This document shows positions 49,053 to 59,800 of a stretch of 64,000 nt of DNA, piece after piece. A program made the position numbers and the translations under genes. Within the stretch, counting starts at the first letter, position 1; each line of letters begins with the position of its first letter. The stretch is from Aestuariibaculum suncheonense (lineage in GTDB: Bacteria > Bacteroidota > Bacteroidia > Flavobacteriales > Flavobacteriaceae): assembly GCF_014596935.1 (NCBI RefSeq), contig NZ_JACVXC010000002.1, forward strand, positions 379,559 through 443,558. The letters run 5' to 3'. The notes under the pieces are model-generated. The model was not told where the DNA came from. It ran no database searches and saw only the letters and a list, made by a program, of their open reading frames with translations.

Positions 49053-49065
49053 TATCTCTTATTTT

Positions 49066-51021
49066 TTAGTTTTTAATTTTAGTTGAAAACAGCGTGACAC
49101 CATTAGAATTAATTGCTACCAAATCGCCCCAAACACTAACCTCTTCACTAATTATGTTTTTAATGTTTTTCCCTCTTAAACCGAGCTCATAAAACCTTGA
49201 TGTAGATAAACTTGTCTCGTTAGATTTATTTAGAATAATAGCAACAACCTCATCTTCTAACACTCGAAACAATACATAAACTCCTTTTTCAGGAGCAAAA
49301 TGAATAGTCTTACCTTCATGAATAGCTTTACTGTGTTTTCTATAATTCACCATTTTTTTAACAAACTGCTGCATATCTATTTGAGCTGTTGTTAAACCCT
49401 CTCCCGTGAATGCATTTATGGTATCACCCTGCCAACCACCTGGAAAATCGGTTCGAATTAATCCGTGATCGCCGGGCTTTTCAGTGTCATTCATTAAAAT
49501 CTCGGTACCGTAATAAAACTGTGGTATTCTTGGCATCAGAAACATATACCCCAAAGCCATTTTTACCTTTTCAGCATTGTCATGAACCTGAGTACTAATA
49601 CGACTCATATCGTGATTATCAGCAAAAATTAGAATGTCTTTTGGAGAAGCATAATAAAAATCGTTAGCCAAACCCTCGTAGATTTTAATAAGTCCCGTAT
49701 CCCAGCCTTCTTCTTCATTTAACCCATTAACTATCTGACCTTGCATCGCGAAATCCATCGGAGATTTTAAATTAGAATCGTAACCATCACGATTATTCGC
49801 ACCTTCCTGCCAATACCCAATAATCAACGGATTAACACTCCACTCCTCGCCTACAATAGAAAAATTAGGATATTCACTCATGATAGCTCCCGCCCAACGA
49901 CTCATAAAATCTTTATCAGAATACGGATAAGTATCCTGACGAATACCACCTAATCCGGCCGTTTCAATCCACCAAATACTATTTTGAATAATGTACTTAG
50001 CCATAAACGGATTCTTCTGATTTAAATCAGGCATAGACGGCACAAACCAACCATCACTCATCTCCTGTTTATCTTTTACTGATGCGTAAGGATCTTGATT
50101 ACTGGTACGTCTGTGATTAGAATTGGTTAAATGTTCTTTATTTTCAAAAGTTTTCTGTTGATTTACCCAATTGGAAAATGGTAAATCTTTCATCCACCAA
50201 TGTTCTGCCCCACAGTGATTAGCTACCTGGTCCATGATTAGTTTAATACCTTTTTCACTTGCTTCTTCTGACAATTCCAAATAATCTTCAAAAGTTCCAA
50301 ATCGCGGATCTATTTCGTAAAAATTGGTCATTGCATAGCCATGATAAGAGCTTTCGGGCATATCGTTAGTAGGTAACGGACAAGGCCAAATGACGGTAAA
50401 CCCTAAATCTTCAATATAATCCAAATGATTGGTAATGCCTTTAATGTCACCGCCATGTCTGGCGTAATCATTGCTTCTGTCGATTGTTTGTTCTAAGAGA
50501 TTTTTATTGATATCGTTTGAAGAATCTCCATTTGAAAATCGGTCTGGGGTGATTAAATAAATAGCATCCGAACTGTTGAACCCCATATAATCCTCAGAAG
50601 GCTTTACTCTAGATTTCAACTCATAAGTTTGATGCTTTTCTTCACCGTTTTCAAACTTAAAATCGATGTTGAATTTTCCAGGCTTGGTCTGCTCATCAAT
50701 TTGCAAATCAATAAACAAATAATTCCGACTTTCACCTTTATGAACAGCTTCTATCTTAACTCCTGAGTAATTAATTTCAGGATGAGCCAAGGAAATACCC
50801 GGACTTTTCACAAGTAATTGCAAATCCTGATTTTTAAACCCTACCCACCAGTTTAAAGGCTCTATGCGTTCTACGTCGTTAAATTCTGAAATCATAACTT
50901 CGGTATAAGATACTATTTCTTTTTCCTCTTTTTGATGCTTACAGGCCATATTTAACATTAGGACACACAGAACAAAACATGGTTTTAACAAACGATATGT
51001 ATTCAATTTATTCTGAAACAT
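49066..51021 (-). CDS. GH13 cyclomaltodextrinase/neopullulanase-like lipoprotein (SusA-like)
   Basis: A 651-residue family 13 enzyme with lipobox (LNMAC, Cys27). An N-terminal Ig-like cyclomaltodextrinase domain (about 38-140; IEPLNWWVGFKN) is the mark of the SusA/neopullulanase group. The barrel has DQVANH, GGIRQDTY (Asp363), VGEEWS (Glu392) and ADNHDMS (Asp471), all intact. It would cut alpha-1,4-glucans and cyclodextrins after import. It overlaps the end of the maltose phosphorylase gene by 14 bases, so translation is probably coupled. Confidence 0.93.
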   Translation of the reverse strand: MFQNKLNTYRLLKPCFVLCVLMLNMACKHQKEEKEIVSYTEVMISEFNDVERIEPLNWWVGFKNQDLQLLVKSPGISLAHPEINYSGVKIEAVHKGESRNYLFIDLQIDEQTKPGKFNIDFKFENGEEKHQTYELKSRVKPSEDYMGFNSSDAIYLITPDRFSNGDSSNDINKNLLEQTIDRSNDYARHGGDIKGITNHLDYIEDLGFTVIWPCPLPTNDMPESSYHGYAMTNFYEIDPRFGTFEDYLELSEEASEKGIKLIMDQVANHCGAEHWWMKDLPFSNWVNQQKTFENKEHLTNSNHRRTSNQDPYASVKDKQEMSDGWFVPSMPDLNQKNPFMAKYIIQNSIWWIETAGLGGIRQDTYPYSDKDFMSRWAGAIMSEYPNFSIVGEEWSVNPLIIGYWQEGANNRDGYDSNLKSPMDFAMQGQIVNGLNEEEGWDTGLIKIYEGLANDFYYASPKDILIFADNHDMSRISTQVHDNAEKVKMALGYMFLMPRIPQFYYGTEILMNDTEKPGDHGLIRTDFPGGWQGDTINAFTGEGLTTAQIDMQQFVKKMVNYRKHSKAIHEGKTIHFAPEKGVYVLFRVLEDEVVAIILNKSNETSLSTSRFYELGLRGKNIKNIISEEVSVWGDLVAINSNGVTLFSTKIKN

Positions 51022-53320
51022 TCTCTATTTTTTTAGACGCAATTACCTGTAATTTACCATTTACTAAAATTTGCAATTCAGTATTACCTTCTAGTTCAAA
51101 AGTGGTTTCCTGTTGCGTAACATAAACCTTTAAAATTTGATTTCGGAAATTGATTTTAAAGGAATACCCCTCCCATTGTTTCGGGATTTTTGGAGTAAAC
51201 GACAACATATTTTCTACAATCCGCATACCTCCAAATCCTTCAACAATACTCATCCAAGTACCAGCCATAGAGGTAATGTGCAAACCTTCGTGAACCTCCT
51301 TATTATAATCGTCTAAATCTAAACGTGATGTACGTAAATAAAACGTATACGCCTGCTCCATACGGTCTAATTTAGCCGCCTGAATGCTATGAACACAAGG
51401 CGATAATGAACTTTCGTGAACGGTAAATGGTTCATAGAAATCAAAATGACGCTCTAAATCTTCCTGAGTAAACTGATCTTCGAAAAAGTAAAACCCTTGC
51501 AACACATCGGCTTGTTTAATGTATGGCGAACGCAAAATGCGATCCCAGCTCCATTTCTGGTTGATTGGACGTTGCGATTGGTCTAAATCAGCTACTGTTA
51601 CTAAGTCCTTATCTAAAAACCCGTCTTGTTGCAAGAATACCTGATGTTTTTCAGAATACGGAAAATACATATTATCTGCAACTTGCTGCCACTCTTCAAT
51701 TTCGGAAGCAGACAACTTCGTTTTGTTCATGATTCGGCTATAATCTGAGTAATACTCAGACTTTACTTTATTTATACTTTCAATCGCATAATGAATACAC
51801 CATTGTGCTAAATAGTTCGTGTACCAGTTGTTATTTACGTTATTTTCGTATTCATTTGGACCTGTCACCCCTAAAATAACATATTTGTTTTTATCGGTTG
51901 AAAAACTGGCTCGTTGCTGCCAAAAGCGAGCTATTCCGATTAAAACTTCCAATCCTTTTTCAGGAATATAGCTGTAATCGTTCGTATAACGGTAGTAATT
52001 ATAAATAGCAAAAGCTATGGCGCCGTTACGGTGGATTTCTTCAAAAGTGATCTCCCACTCGTTATGACATTCTTCACCGTTCATGGTTACCATCGGGTAT
52101 AAGGCTGCACCATTGGTAAAACCAAGTTTTCCGGCGTTTTCAATCGCACGTTCTAAATGGTTGTAGCGGTATTCCAGAAGACTACGCGCTACACTTTGGT
52201 TTTTAGTCGCCATATAAAACGGAATACAGTAGGCCTCGGTATCCCAATACGTGCTTCCACCGTACTTCTCGCCTGTAAACCCTTTAGGACCAATGTTTAA
52301 TCTTGAATCTTTTCCTAAATAGGTTTGATTTAGCTGAAATATATTAAATCGGATACCTTGCTGTGCTTTAACATCACCATCGATAGTAATATCGGCCATA
52401 TCCCAAATATTTGCCCACGCCTGCATCTGCTTTTCTAATAAGCCTAGAAATCCTAAATCTTTTGCCTTACTTAAGACTTCTATTGAAGCAGAAACCAATT
52501 GAGATTTCTCATGATTACGATCTACAGTATAACCCCCAAATTTTTCAATTTTATAAGTTTCTCCAGCTTTGATGTCTTTTGAATAACTGAAAACAATTGT
52601 ATTTGAAGTCGTTTCTATTTCAGGATTTACTGCTACAAAAACATCATTTACAAACACCTGAGATTCCATAAACGTACAGGTATGGAAATCGGTTTTCATG
52701 GTTTTGGCTTCAATAAATGCCCGAGTATGTTCATGAGATACTTTTGAAACATCCCAGAACTTATCATCCCAGTTCGTATCTTCATTGGTGATTCCTGCAT
52801 CTAAATACGGAGAAAATGTAATGGTGGCATCTGTATTTAGAGGTGTAATCTCGTATCTAATAGCGCCAACTTCATCTAAATCCAGACTTAAAAAACGCTT
52901 CGTTTTCACGGTAACCTGAACATCGTTTTGAAGCGTCGCCTTAAAACTTCTGGATAGCCAGCCTTCTTTCATATTCAGCTCTCTACGGAATTCTTCAACA
53001 GCTTTACAGTTCGATAAATCTAAAGCTTCATCGTTCACCTTTACGTTTATCCCAATCCAATTTGGTGCGTTTAACACTTTCGCAAAATACTCTGGATACC
53101 CATTCTTCCACCAACCCACACGAGTTTTATCTGGATAATATACGCCGGCAATATAACTTCCTTGAAATGTCGATCCGGAATACTGTTCTTCAAAATTTGC
53201 GCGTTGTCCCATAGCACCATTACCGATGCTGAACAGACTTTCTGAAGACTTTACGCGACTTGCATCAAAGCCTTCTTCTATGATAGACCACTGATCTGGT
53301 TTTATATAATCTTGATTCAT
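51008..53320 (-). CDS. GH65 maltose phosphorylase
   Basis: A 770-residue family 65 phosphorylase, cytoplasmic (no signal). It converts maltose and phosphate to glucose and beta-glucose-1-phosphate. The order is N-terminal beta-sandwich (about 10-275), helical linker, (alpha/alpha)6 barrel (about 320-690) and small C-terminal domain. GPNEYENNVNNNWYTN holds the general acid (Glu490), at almost the same position as Glu487 of the Lactobacillus enzyme; CHNEWEITFEEIHRNG is also characteristic of maltose rather than trehalose or kojibiose phosphorylases. The neighbouring pgmB supplies the matching beta-phosphoglucomutase, which supports the beta-anomer product. Confidence 0.92.
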   Translation of the reverse strand: MNQDYIKPDQWSIIEEGFDASRVKSSESLFSIGNGAMGQRANFEEQYSGSTFQGSYIAGVYYPDKTRVGWWKNGYPEYFAKVLNAPNWIGINVKVNDEALDLSNCKAVEEFRRELNMKEGWLSRSFKATLQNDVQVTVKTKRFLSLDLDEVGAIRYEITPLNTDATITFSPYLDAGITNEDTNWDDKFWDVSKVSHEHTRAFIEAKTMKTDFHTCTFMESQVFVNDVFVAVNPEIETTSNTIVFSYSKDIKAGETYKIEKFGGYTVDRNHEKSQLVSASIEVLSKAKDLGFLGLLEKQMQAWANIWDMADITIDGDVKAQQGIRFNIFQLNQTYLGKDSRLNIGPKGFTGEKYGGSTYWDTEAYCIPFYMATKNQSVARSLLEYRYNHLERAIENAGKLGFTNGAALYPMVTMNGEECHNEWEITFEEIHRNGAIAFAIYNYYRYTNDYSYIPEKGLEVLIGIARFWQQRASFSTDKNKYVILGVTGPNEYENNVNNNWYTNYLAQWCIHYAIESINKVKSEYYSDYSRIMNKTKLSASEIEEWQQVADNMYFPYSEKHQVFLQQDGFLDKDLVTVADLDQSQRPINQKWSWDRILRSPYIKQADVLQGFYFFEDQFTQEDLERHFDFYEPFTVHESSLSPCVHSIQAAKLDRMEQAYTFYLRTSRLDLDDYNKEVHEGLHITSMAGTWMSIVEGFGGMRIVENMLSFTPKIPKQWEGYSFKINFRNQILKVYVTQQETTFELEGNTELQILVNGKLQVIASKKIENVSE

Positions 53321-53368
53321 TTTCTATATTCAAACTGATTTAATTGAAATACATTCAGTTAAAACAGT

Positions 53369-54025
53369 TTATTTTTTAGGGTTAATTAGTTTATCTATAA
53401 ATGTCAAAGACATCTCTGTAAAATCTTTAAACACATAATCTGCCTCATGCAAAACATTGGCGTCTCCAATACCAATACTTATCATGTTTGCGGCGTTTGC
53501 CGCCTGAATACCTGCCACTGCATCTTCAAAAACAATGCAGTCTTCTGGTTTTACATTCATCTGTTTGGCCGCATTTAAAAACACTTCAGGGTCTGGTTTG
53601 GCATGTGTGACCTGATTACCGTCTACAATAGCATCGAAGAACTTTGTTAGGTTAACTTTGTTAAGAATCCCTACGGCATTTTTACTGGCCGATCCCAAAG
53701 CGATTTTTTGATGTCTTGAGGATAAATAATTCAAAATCTTTGAAACATCTGGTAAGACTTCATCTTCCTTCATGGTTTCAATAAAGCTCAAATAGTGATT
53801 ATTTTTTTCAGTCATTAAAACCATAAACTCATCATCGGAAATAGTTTTTTGCCCCCAATGAAGAATCTTTTTCAAAGACTCTACTCTACTCACTCCTTTA
53901 AGTTGTTCATTTTGTTCCAATGAAAACTCAATTCCAATGTTGTTAGCTAATTGCTTCCAAGCCTGGTAATGATACTTTGCAGTATCTACAATGACCCCAT
54001 CGAGGTCAAAAATAAAACCGTTCAT
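53369..54025 (-). CDS. pgmB: Beta-phosphoglucomutase
   Basis: A 218-residue HAD-superfamily mutase that turns beta-glucose-1-phosphate from maltose phosphorolysis into glucose-6-phosphate. Motif I is FDLDGVIVDT (nucleophile Asp8, acid/base Asp10), the cap carries the substrate loop LKGVSRVESL, motif II GSASKN, and motif III/IV KPDPEVF and FEDAVAGIQAA. Length and cap match PgmB of lactic acid bacteria. It sits between the MFS transporter (12 bases) and maltose phosphorylase (48 bases). Confidence 0.94.
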   Translation of the reverse strand: MNGFIFDLDGVIVDTAKYHYQAWKQLANNIGIEFSLEQNEQLKGVSRVESLKKILHWGQKTISDDEFMVLMTEKNNHYLSFIETMKEDEVLPDVSKILNYLSSRHQKIALGSASKNAVGILNKVNLTKFFDAIVDGNQVTHAKPDPEVFLNAAKQMNVKPEDCIVFEDAVAGIQAANAANMISIGIGDANVLHEADYVFKDFTEMSLTFIDKLINPKK

Positions 54026-54037
54026 TACGATGTTTTT

Positions 54038-55393
54038 TTAAGATTGGATAACGTCGTCGACGTCTTTAACTTTAAATACTAGTGCAGCAGCAATTAAGAA
54101 ACTAAACCCACTAACCATTAAAGCCATAATTGCCTGGTCGCCATAAGCATACTTAACTAATGGCCCACCAATTAAAGCATTGATAATTTGTGGAATAACG
54201 ATGAAAAAGTTGAAGATTCCCATATACACGCCCATCTTCTTTGGTGAGATAGACCCCGCCAAAATAGCGTAAGGCATAGCCAGAATACTAGCCCAGGCAA
54301 TACCAACACCAATCATAGAAAGAACCAACCAGTTTTGGTCTGGCATAATGTAAATAGAAAGCAAGCCTAAGCCTCCAATAATCAGAGAAACGGCATGTGT
54401 TCGCTTTCTACCTATTTTCTTTGCTATTAGCGGTAAAGTAAAGGCGTATAACGCTGAAATAAGATTGTAAACACCAAAAAGGATACCTACCCAGTCGCCA
54501 GCATCCTGATAATCGACGCTACTACTATCGTTTACAGGCAAACCATAGATATGCTGTGCAATGGCAGGAACGGCAAATACCCACATACCAAATAACCCAA
54601 ACCATGAGAAAAACTGAACCCAGCTTAACTGACGCATGGTGGTTGGCATGTTTTTAAAATCTTCGAAAATCGTCTTTAAACCTGCCTTTTCTGAAGTGTC
54701 TTCATCTTCTGAATGAGAAGATTGATCATCTTGAAATTGTTCCAATTCTTCTGGAGAATATTCTTTCGTTGTGAATACCGTAACCAAAATGGAAAGCACT
54801 AAAATAATCGCTCCAATAATGAAAGACAAAATTAAGTTTAACGGAACCTCTCCTGCAATCGTTGCATTAGATACCCCAAACCAATTGGTTAATGTGTAAG
54901 GCAACCAGGAACCAATAACCGCTCCAAAACCGATTAAAGCCGTTTGTACGCTAAACCCTAAGGTACGCTGGTCTGTTCTTAAATTATCACCCACGAGAGC
55001 ACGAAACGGCTCCATGGCAATATTAAAAGACGCATCCATAACCATTAAGAATCCGGCACCTACCCAAATGGCAGGTAAAAAGGCTGTAAAAATATCGGCT
55101 TGTGGCATTAATACAAGTCCTATCGATGCTAAAATAGCTCCGATTAAGAAGAACGGTTTTCTTCTACCGAATTTACCCCAAGTCTTGTCGCTGTAGTATC
55201 CAACAATTGGCTGAACGATTAAGCCCATTAAAGGTGCTATAATCCAAAACCAAGATAACTGATGTACATCGGCTCCAAAAATTTGAAGTATTCTACTTGC
55301 ATTGGCATTTTGCAGGGCGAAACCCATTTGAATTCCCATAAACCCGAAACTCATGTTCCAGATTTGAAGAAAACTTAACTTACGCTTTTCCAT
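54038..55393 (-). CDS. MFS transporter, probable maltose/maltooligosaccharide uptake
   Basis: A 451-residue major facilitator with twelve predicted membrane helices, close to the SLC45/GPH-like sugar transporters of Bacteroidota. Typical are FLQIWNMSFGFMGIQMGFAL at the start, YYSDKTWGKFGRRKPF in loop 2-3 (signature Gly-Arg-Arg-Lys-Pro), and a charged cytoplasmic loop after helix 6 (about 220-240, QDDQSSHSEDEDTS). First gene of the operon MFS-pgmB-GH65-GH13-GH13-GH97; it brings maltose to the cytoplasmic phosphorylase. The leader between it and the LacI-type gene is rich in inverted repeats. Confidence 0.88.
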   Translation of the reverse strand: MEKRKLSFLQIWNMSFGFMGIQMGFALQNANASRILQIFGADVHQLSWFWIIAPLMGLIVQPIVGYYSDKTWGKFGRRKPFFLIGAILASIGLVLMPQADIFTAFLPAIWVGAGFLMVMDASFNIAMEPFRALVGDNLRTDQRTLGFSVQTALIGFGAVIGSWLPYTLTNWFGVSNATIAGEVPLNLILSFIIGAIILVLSILVTVFTTKEYSPEELEQFQDDQSSHSEDEDTSEKAGLKTIFEDFKNMPTTMRQLSWVQFFSWFGLFGMWVFAVPAIAQHIYGLPVNDSSSVDYQDAGDWVGILFGVYNLISALYAFTLPLIAKKIGRKRTHAVSLIIGGLGLLSIYIMPDQNWLVLSMIGVGIAWASILAMPYAILAGSISPKKMGVYMGIFNFFIVIPQIINALIGGPLVKYAYGDQAIMALMVSGFSFLIAAALVFKVKDVDDVIQS

Positions 55394-55396
55394 CGA

Positions 55397-55440
55397 AATA
55401 GTATTTAATTGATACTATTGATAAGCATAAAACTTATCAA
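55397..55440. promoter_or_regulatory. Two tandem inverted repeats in front of the MFS operon
   Basis: AATAGTAT (55397-55404)/ATACTATT (55412-55419) and TTGATAAG (55418-55425)/CTTATCAA (55433-55440): each has perfect 8-bp arms and a 7-base centre, and they share two bases. They lie 4-47 bases upstream of the ATG and may be protein operators or leader hairpins. Confidence 0.6.
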
Positions 55441-55450
55441 AACTTACTTT

Positions 55451-55469
55451 GTGAGAAGTGAAAATATAA
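55451..55469 (+). repeat. 19-base motif, copy 1 (upstream of the MFS operon)
   Basis: GTGAGAAGTGAAAATATAA; recurs with one change at 56824-56842. The two copies lie in front of the two transcription units of the starch PUL, in the leader of the susC gene and upstream of the MFS gene. Confidence 0.6.
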
Positions 55470-55523
55470 GTTTTGATTCTGCATCAAAGATATAGAAAAG
55501 AATTTTAAAATTCCTAAAAAAAA

Positions 55524-56597
55524 TTATTTAGTCGATTCTCTTTCAATAATTTCGGTCTCTATCACACAGGTTTCAAACGCCTGTTCTCTAGTGTTATCAC
55601 TGATATTTGCGTCACCATCGTCTTCATCCATTTCTAAACGATCGATTAATAAATCGGCTGCTTTCTCTCCTATTTTTTGTCCGTGCTGACTTACAATAGT
55701 TAAACTCGGCGATGCGTGTTTCGACAAAACACCATCGGTAAAACCAATCACCTGCAAATCATCAGGAATAGCTAATCCTAATTTTTTAGCCACCTTCATA
55801 GCAGTTACCGCATACAACTCATTCACTGCAAAAACACCATCTATTTTTGGGTTCTTTTTAAATAACTGTTCAATTTCGTTTTCAAGGACATCAAGGTTTT
55901 CCTCTAAAGAGACCATATCATCTAACTTTAAAATTAGATTAGGCGCTGCGTACATCTGACTTTCCTCTAAAGCTCGTAAATAGCCTTGGGTACGCAGCCT
56001 TCCTACACTTACATAATCCATTGTCGTGATTAATCCAATATGTTTGCATCCGTTAGCTATTAGTTTTTTCACTGCTTTTACTGAGCCTTTAAAATCATCA
56101 ACAATCACTTTATCGCATTCCACCTCATTTACTACACGATCGAACATAACAATAGGAATGCCTTGATTTATAGTTTCATTAAAATGATGATAATCCTGCT
56201 TCAATAAGGTTTCCTTAGAAATCGACAACACAAAACCATCGATACTCCCGTTAGCAAGCATTTCCATATTTAAAACTTCCTTACTAAACGATTCGTTAGA
56301 CAAGCCAACAATTACATTATAACCACGCTCATTGGCTACAATTTCAATGCCTCTAATAACTGTTGAGAAAAAATGATGTACAATTTCAGGAATTAAAACA
56401 CCAATGGTTTTCGTTTTTTTGTTCTTTAAACTTAGCGCTATATTATTGGGTTTATAATTAAGAAATTTAGCATAAGCCTGAATACGTCTTCTGGTATTTT
56501 CTCCTATTTCCTTACTATCCGCTAAGGCTCTTGAAACCGTTGAAACCGATACGTCTAATTCTCTGGCAATTTGCTTTAATGTAACTTTTTTCTTCAT
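55524..56597 (-). CDS. LacI/GalR-family regulator of the starch PUL
   Basis: A 357-residue LacI-type protein. The HTH with hinge is clear (VTLKQIARELDVSVSTVSRA at 4-23, then the hinge NYKPNNIALSL), and the periplasmic-binding-protein-like effector domain runs from about 60 to 345 (TIGVLIPEIVHHFFSTVIRG, DGFVLS, IDGVFAVNE). It is divergent to susC; two identical CG-centred palindromes in the shared region are its probable sites. It takes the place of SusR, the hybrid regulator used in Bacteroides. It also lies upstream of the MFS operon on the same strand, with 130 bases in between, so it may be partly cotranscribed. The effector is presumably maltose or a related sugar. Confidence 0.92.
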   Translation of the reverse strand: MKKKVTLKQIARELDVSVSTVSRALADSKEIGENTRRRIQAYAKFLNYKPNNIALSLKNKKTKTIGVLIPEIVHHFFSTVIRGIEIVANERGYNVIVGLSNESFSKEVLNMEMLANGSIDGFVLSISKETLLKQDYHHFNETINQGIPIVMFDRVVNEVECDKVIVDDFKGSVKAVKKLIANGCKHIGLITTMDYVSVGRLRTQGYLRALEESQMYAAPNLILKLDDMVSLEENLDVLENEIEQLFKKNPKIDGVFAVNELYAVTAMKVAKKLGLAIPDDLQVIGFTDGVLSKHASPSLTIVSQHGQKIGEKAADLLIDRLEMDEDDGDANISDNTREQAFETCVIETEIIERESTK

Positions 56598-56712
56598 TAT
56601 TTGTTTTAAATATGACTAAATTTAAGAAGCATTACTAAAAATACGACTAACCTAGTAGAGCTAATTTAGTTTGTTTCTTCTAAATAACCTAAGTATCAAA
56701 AAAAATATCGTT

Positions 56713-56769
56713 CGGAAACGTTTGCGTTAAAAATTTCGTAAAAGTTATTAACACGGAAACGTTTGCGTT
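56713..56769. promoter_or_regulatory. Two LacI-type operators between the regulator and susC
   Basis: The 16-mer CGGAAACGTTTGCGTT occurs at 56713-56728 and 56754-56769, identical copies 41 bases apart (about four helical turns). Each has the perfect palindrome AAACGTTT with a central CpG, the hallmark of LacI/GalR sites. They lie 107-163 bases before the susC ATG and 116-172 bases before the regulator ATG. Confidence 0.85.
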
Positions 56770-56823
56770 GCGAATTTGATAATTAACCAACACCACTAAT
56801 TATTACATTAGCAATAATTCAAC

Positions 56824-56842
56824 GTGAGAAGTGAAGATATAA
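56824..56842 (+). repeat. 19-base motif, copy 2 (susC leader)
   Basis: GTGAGAAGTGAAGATATAA; differs from copy 1 (55451-55469) at one base. It ends 33 bases before the susC start codon. Confidence 0.6.
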
Positions 56843-56875
56843 CAAACTAAACAAAGACATTATAAAAAGAACTGT

Positions 56876-59800
56876 ATGAAGACAATTATTAATGGCGTAC
56901 TGTTTTTTCTCTTATTTGTGCCCGCAATAGTTTTGGCCCAAACAAGTATTAAAGGAACAGTTACAGAACAATCTACATCTTTGCCACTTCCTGGAGTAAA
57001 TATTCTCGTTAAAGGTACTACCAATGGTACAGCTACCGATTTTGACGGTGAATATCAGCTTCAAGTAAATCAGGGAGATGTAATCACTTTTACATTCATC
57101 GGATATCAAACTCAGGAAATCACCTATACAGGACAAACTGTATTAGATGTTGTATTGGCTGAGGATACGGCCAGCTTAGATGAAGTGGTTGTAATAGGAT
57201 ACGGAAGTGTTAAGAAAGAAGACTTAACCGGATCTGTAGATGTTGTTTCTTCTAAAGAATTTAATAAAGGAGCAATAGTATCTGCCGATCAGCTCTTAAA
57301 TGGTAAAGCCCCTGGTGTACGAATCACCTCTGCAGGTGGTCAGCCGGATGCAGAACCTAATATTCGTATTAGGAGTGGTGCATCATTAAGTGCCAATAGT
57401 AGTCCGCTAATCGTTATTGATGGAATTGCTATTGATAACACTAACCCTGCTGGGGTAAAAAACCCTTTAACCTTAGTTAATCCCAATGATATTGAAAGTT
57501 TCAGTGTACTAAAAGACGCTTCAGCAACAGCGATCTATGGATCAAGAGCCTCTAACGGTGTTATTATTATTACTACTAAAAAAGGGACATCTGGAGAACC
57601 TCAATTCAACTTTTCCACTAGTATGTCATCAAATTCTGTAAGCAAGAAAATTGATGTTCTAGACGGTTCTGAATTTGTAAGGTTCATTAACGAATATGAA
57701 GAAAAAGGTATTTTTGAAGCCGGAACTTCAGATCGTCTTGGCGTGCCAATTAACTCGGTAGATACTAGGGAACAGGCAATTCAAACTTTTATGGATTCTA
57801 ATGGTCAGGAACGTGCCATTTACAACACAGACTGGCAGGATGCTATTTACAGAACGGCCATATCTACTAATTACGATTTTAGTGCCAGAGCAAACTTGCT
57901 TAAAAAAATACCTTTCCGTGCATCAGTTGGCTATAATAATACTGAAGGTGTTGTAAAAACAAGTGATTACGAACGTATAACAGCCTCTTTAAAAATAACA
58001 CCTAAATTCTTCCAAGATCACTTAAAAGTTGATTTAAACTTGAAAGGTATTTCAGCAGATAAAAATGCTATTGACGAAGGTGGAGCTCTATTTGGTGCCG
58101 TGGTTATGGATCCTACAAAACCAATTTACGATAAAAATTCTCCTTTTGGAGGCTATTTTACAACCACATCGAGCACGTCAAACCCAACAGGAATGCTTAT
58201 TGGTCAGTCGAATCCTTTAGCACTTTTAATGCAACGTACTAGACCTGAAGAGACTCAAAAGATTCTAGGGAATGTCGAAATAGATTATAAAATGCATTTT
58301 TTACCAGAATTACGCGCCGTTTTAAATCTTGGTATTGAAGCATCTCGCTCTACAATAGAAGAATACTATTCTGAAAATGCTATTTCAACTTACAGATTAA
58401 GCAATGCTTCAGATAGTTATATCTTTAACCCAGGAGTGAACTTTAAAGAAAATCAGCATATTACTAATACAACTCTTGAAGGGTATTTAGTGTACAATAA
58501 AAACTATGACGACTCTTTTATTAATAGCTTTGAAGTACAAGGTGGTTATGGATATCAAAACTTTAAAAATGATGGTAATAAAGAACAATACTTATACAAT
58601 ACTGAAACAGGTTTAAGAGAGCTTCAGGTAAATGAAAGCAATCCGAATTTCAGATATTATAATGTATTGAACTTACAGTCATTTTTTGGAAGAAGTAATA
58701 TTAATATTCTTGATAGATTCTTAGTCACTTTGTCTGTAAGAGCAGATGCCTCTTCTCTTTTTGTTAAAGATGATATTTGGGGCAATGATGTTTGGGGTAT
58801 TTTCCCTGCGGCAGCATTGGCTTGGAAATTAAAAGAAGAAAGCTTCCTTAAAGATGCTGACTTTGTTCAGGAATTAAAACTAAGACTTGGATACGGTAAA
58901 ACGGGGCAGCAGGACATTACCGGACTAGCTGGAGGCTACTTCCCTTCTACGCCTCTATTTACAGTAGGTAACAGTACTACACAATATTTACCCGGTGTAT
59001 CCTTATATTCAGCTAGAGCATATAATGAAAACTTAACTTGGGAAAAAACAACCACTTACAATGCTGGTGTAGATTTTAGTTTCTTCAACTCAGGAGCACT
59101 AACAGGTTCGTTTGATGTTTTTAAAAGAAAAACCAAAGACCTTTTGGTTTTAGCTCCAGTAGCTCCTGGACAGGGCTTTACCAACTTATTCCCACAGAAT
59201 ATTGGTGAAACAGAAAATGAAGGTTTCGAGCTTAATTTAGGCATTACTCCTGTAAAGAATGACAATTTCAGTTTAGATCTTAATGGAAATATAGCTTATA
59301 GTAAAACCGAGGTTACAAACTTAAATGGAGTAAGTAGTATTGCTGCCGATGAATCTGGCATTCCAACCGGAACAGGTGTAAAACTAGCAAGACATGCTGT
59401 AGGTGAAGAAGTGTACTCGGCTTGGGTTTTCAAACAGGTTTACGATGAAAACCACCGACCCATACTAGGGGCCTTTGTCGATTTAAATGGAGATGGACAA
59501 ATCACTAATGACGATAGATATTACAAAGCTTTGAGACCAAACTGGACTTTTGGGTTAGGATTTTCTACACAATATAAAAACTGGGATTTAAGTGCAAGTT
59601 TTAGAGGACAGCTAGATGGCCAAATGTACAATACACGTAATTTAGCTATTGGATATATTGAAGCCGCTATCCCCTCAAACACAGAGAGTTTAAATAATGT
59701 TGTAGACTTTTATAATGGTGTTTCTGATACTAACTTCGTAAACCGAAATGGTAACATCCCGTTCTCAGACTACTATCTAGAGAGTGCAGCCTTCCTAAGA

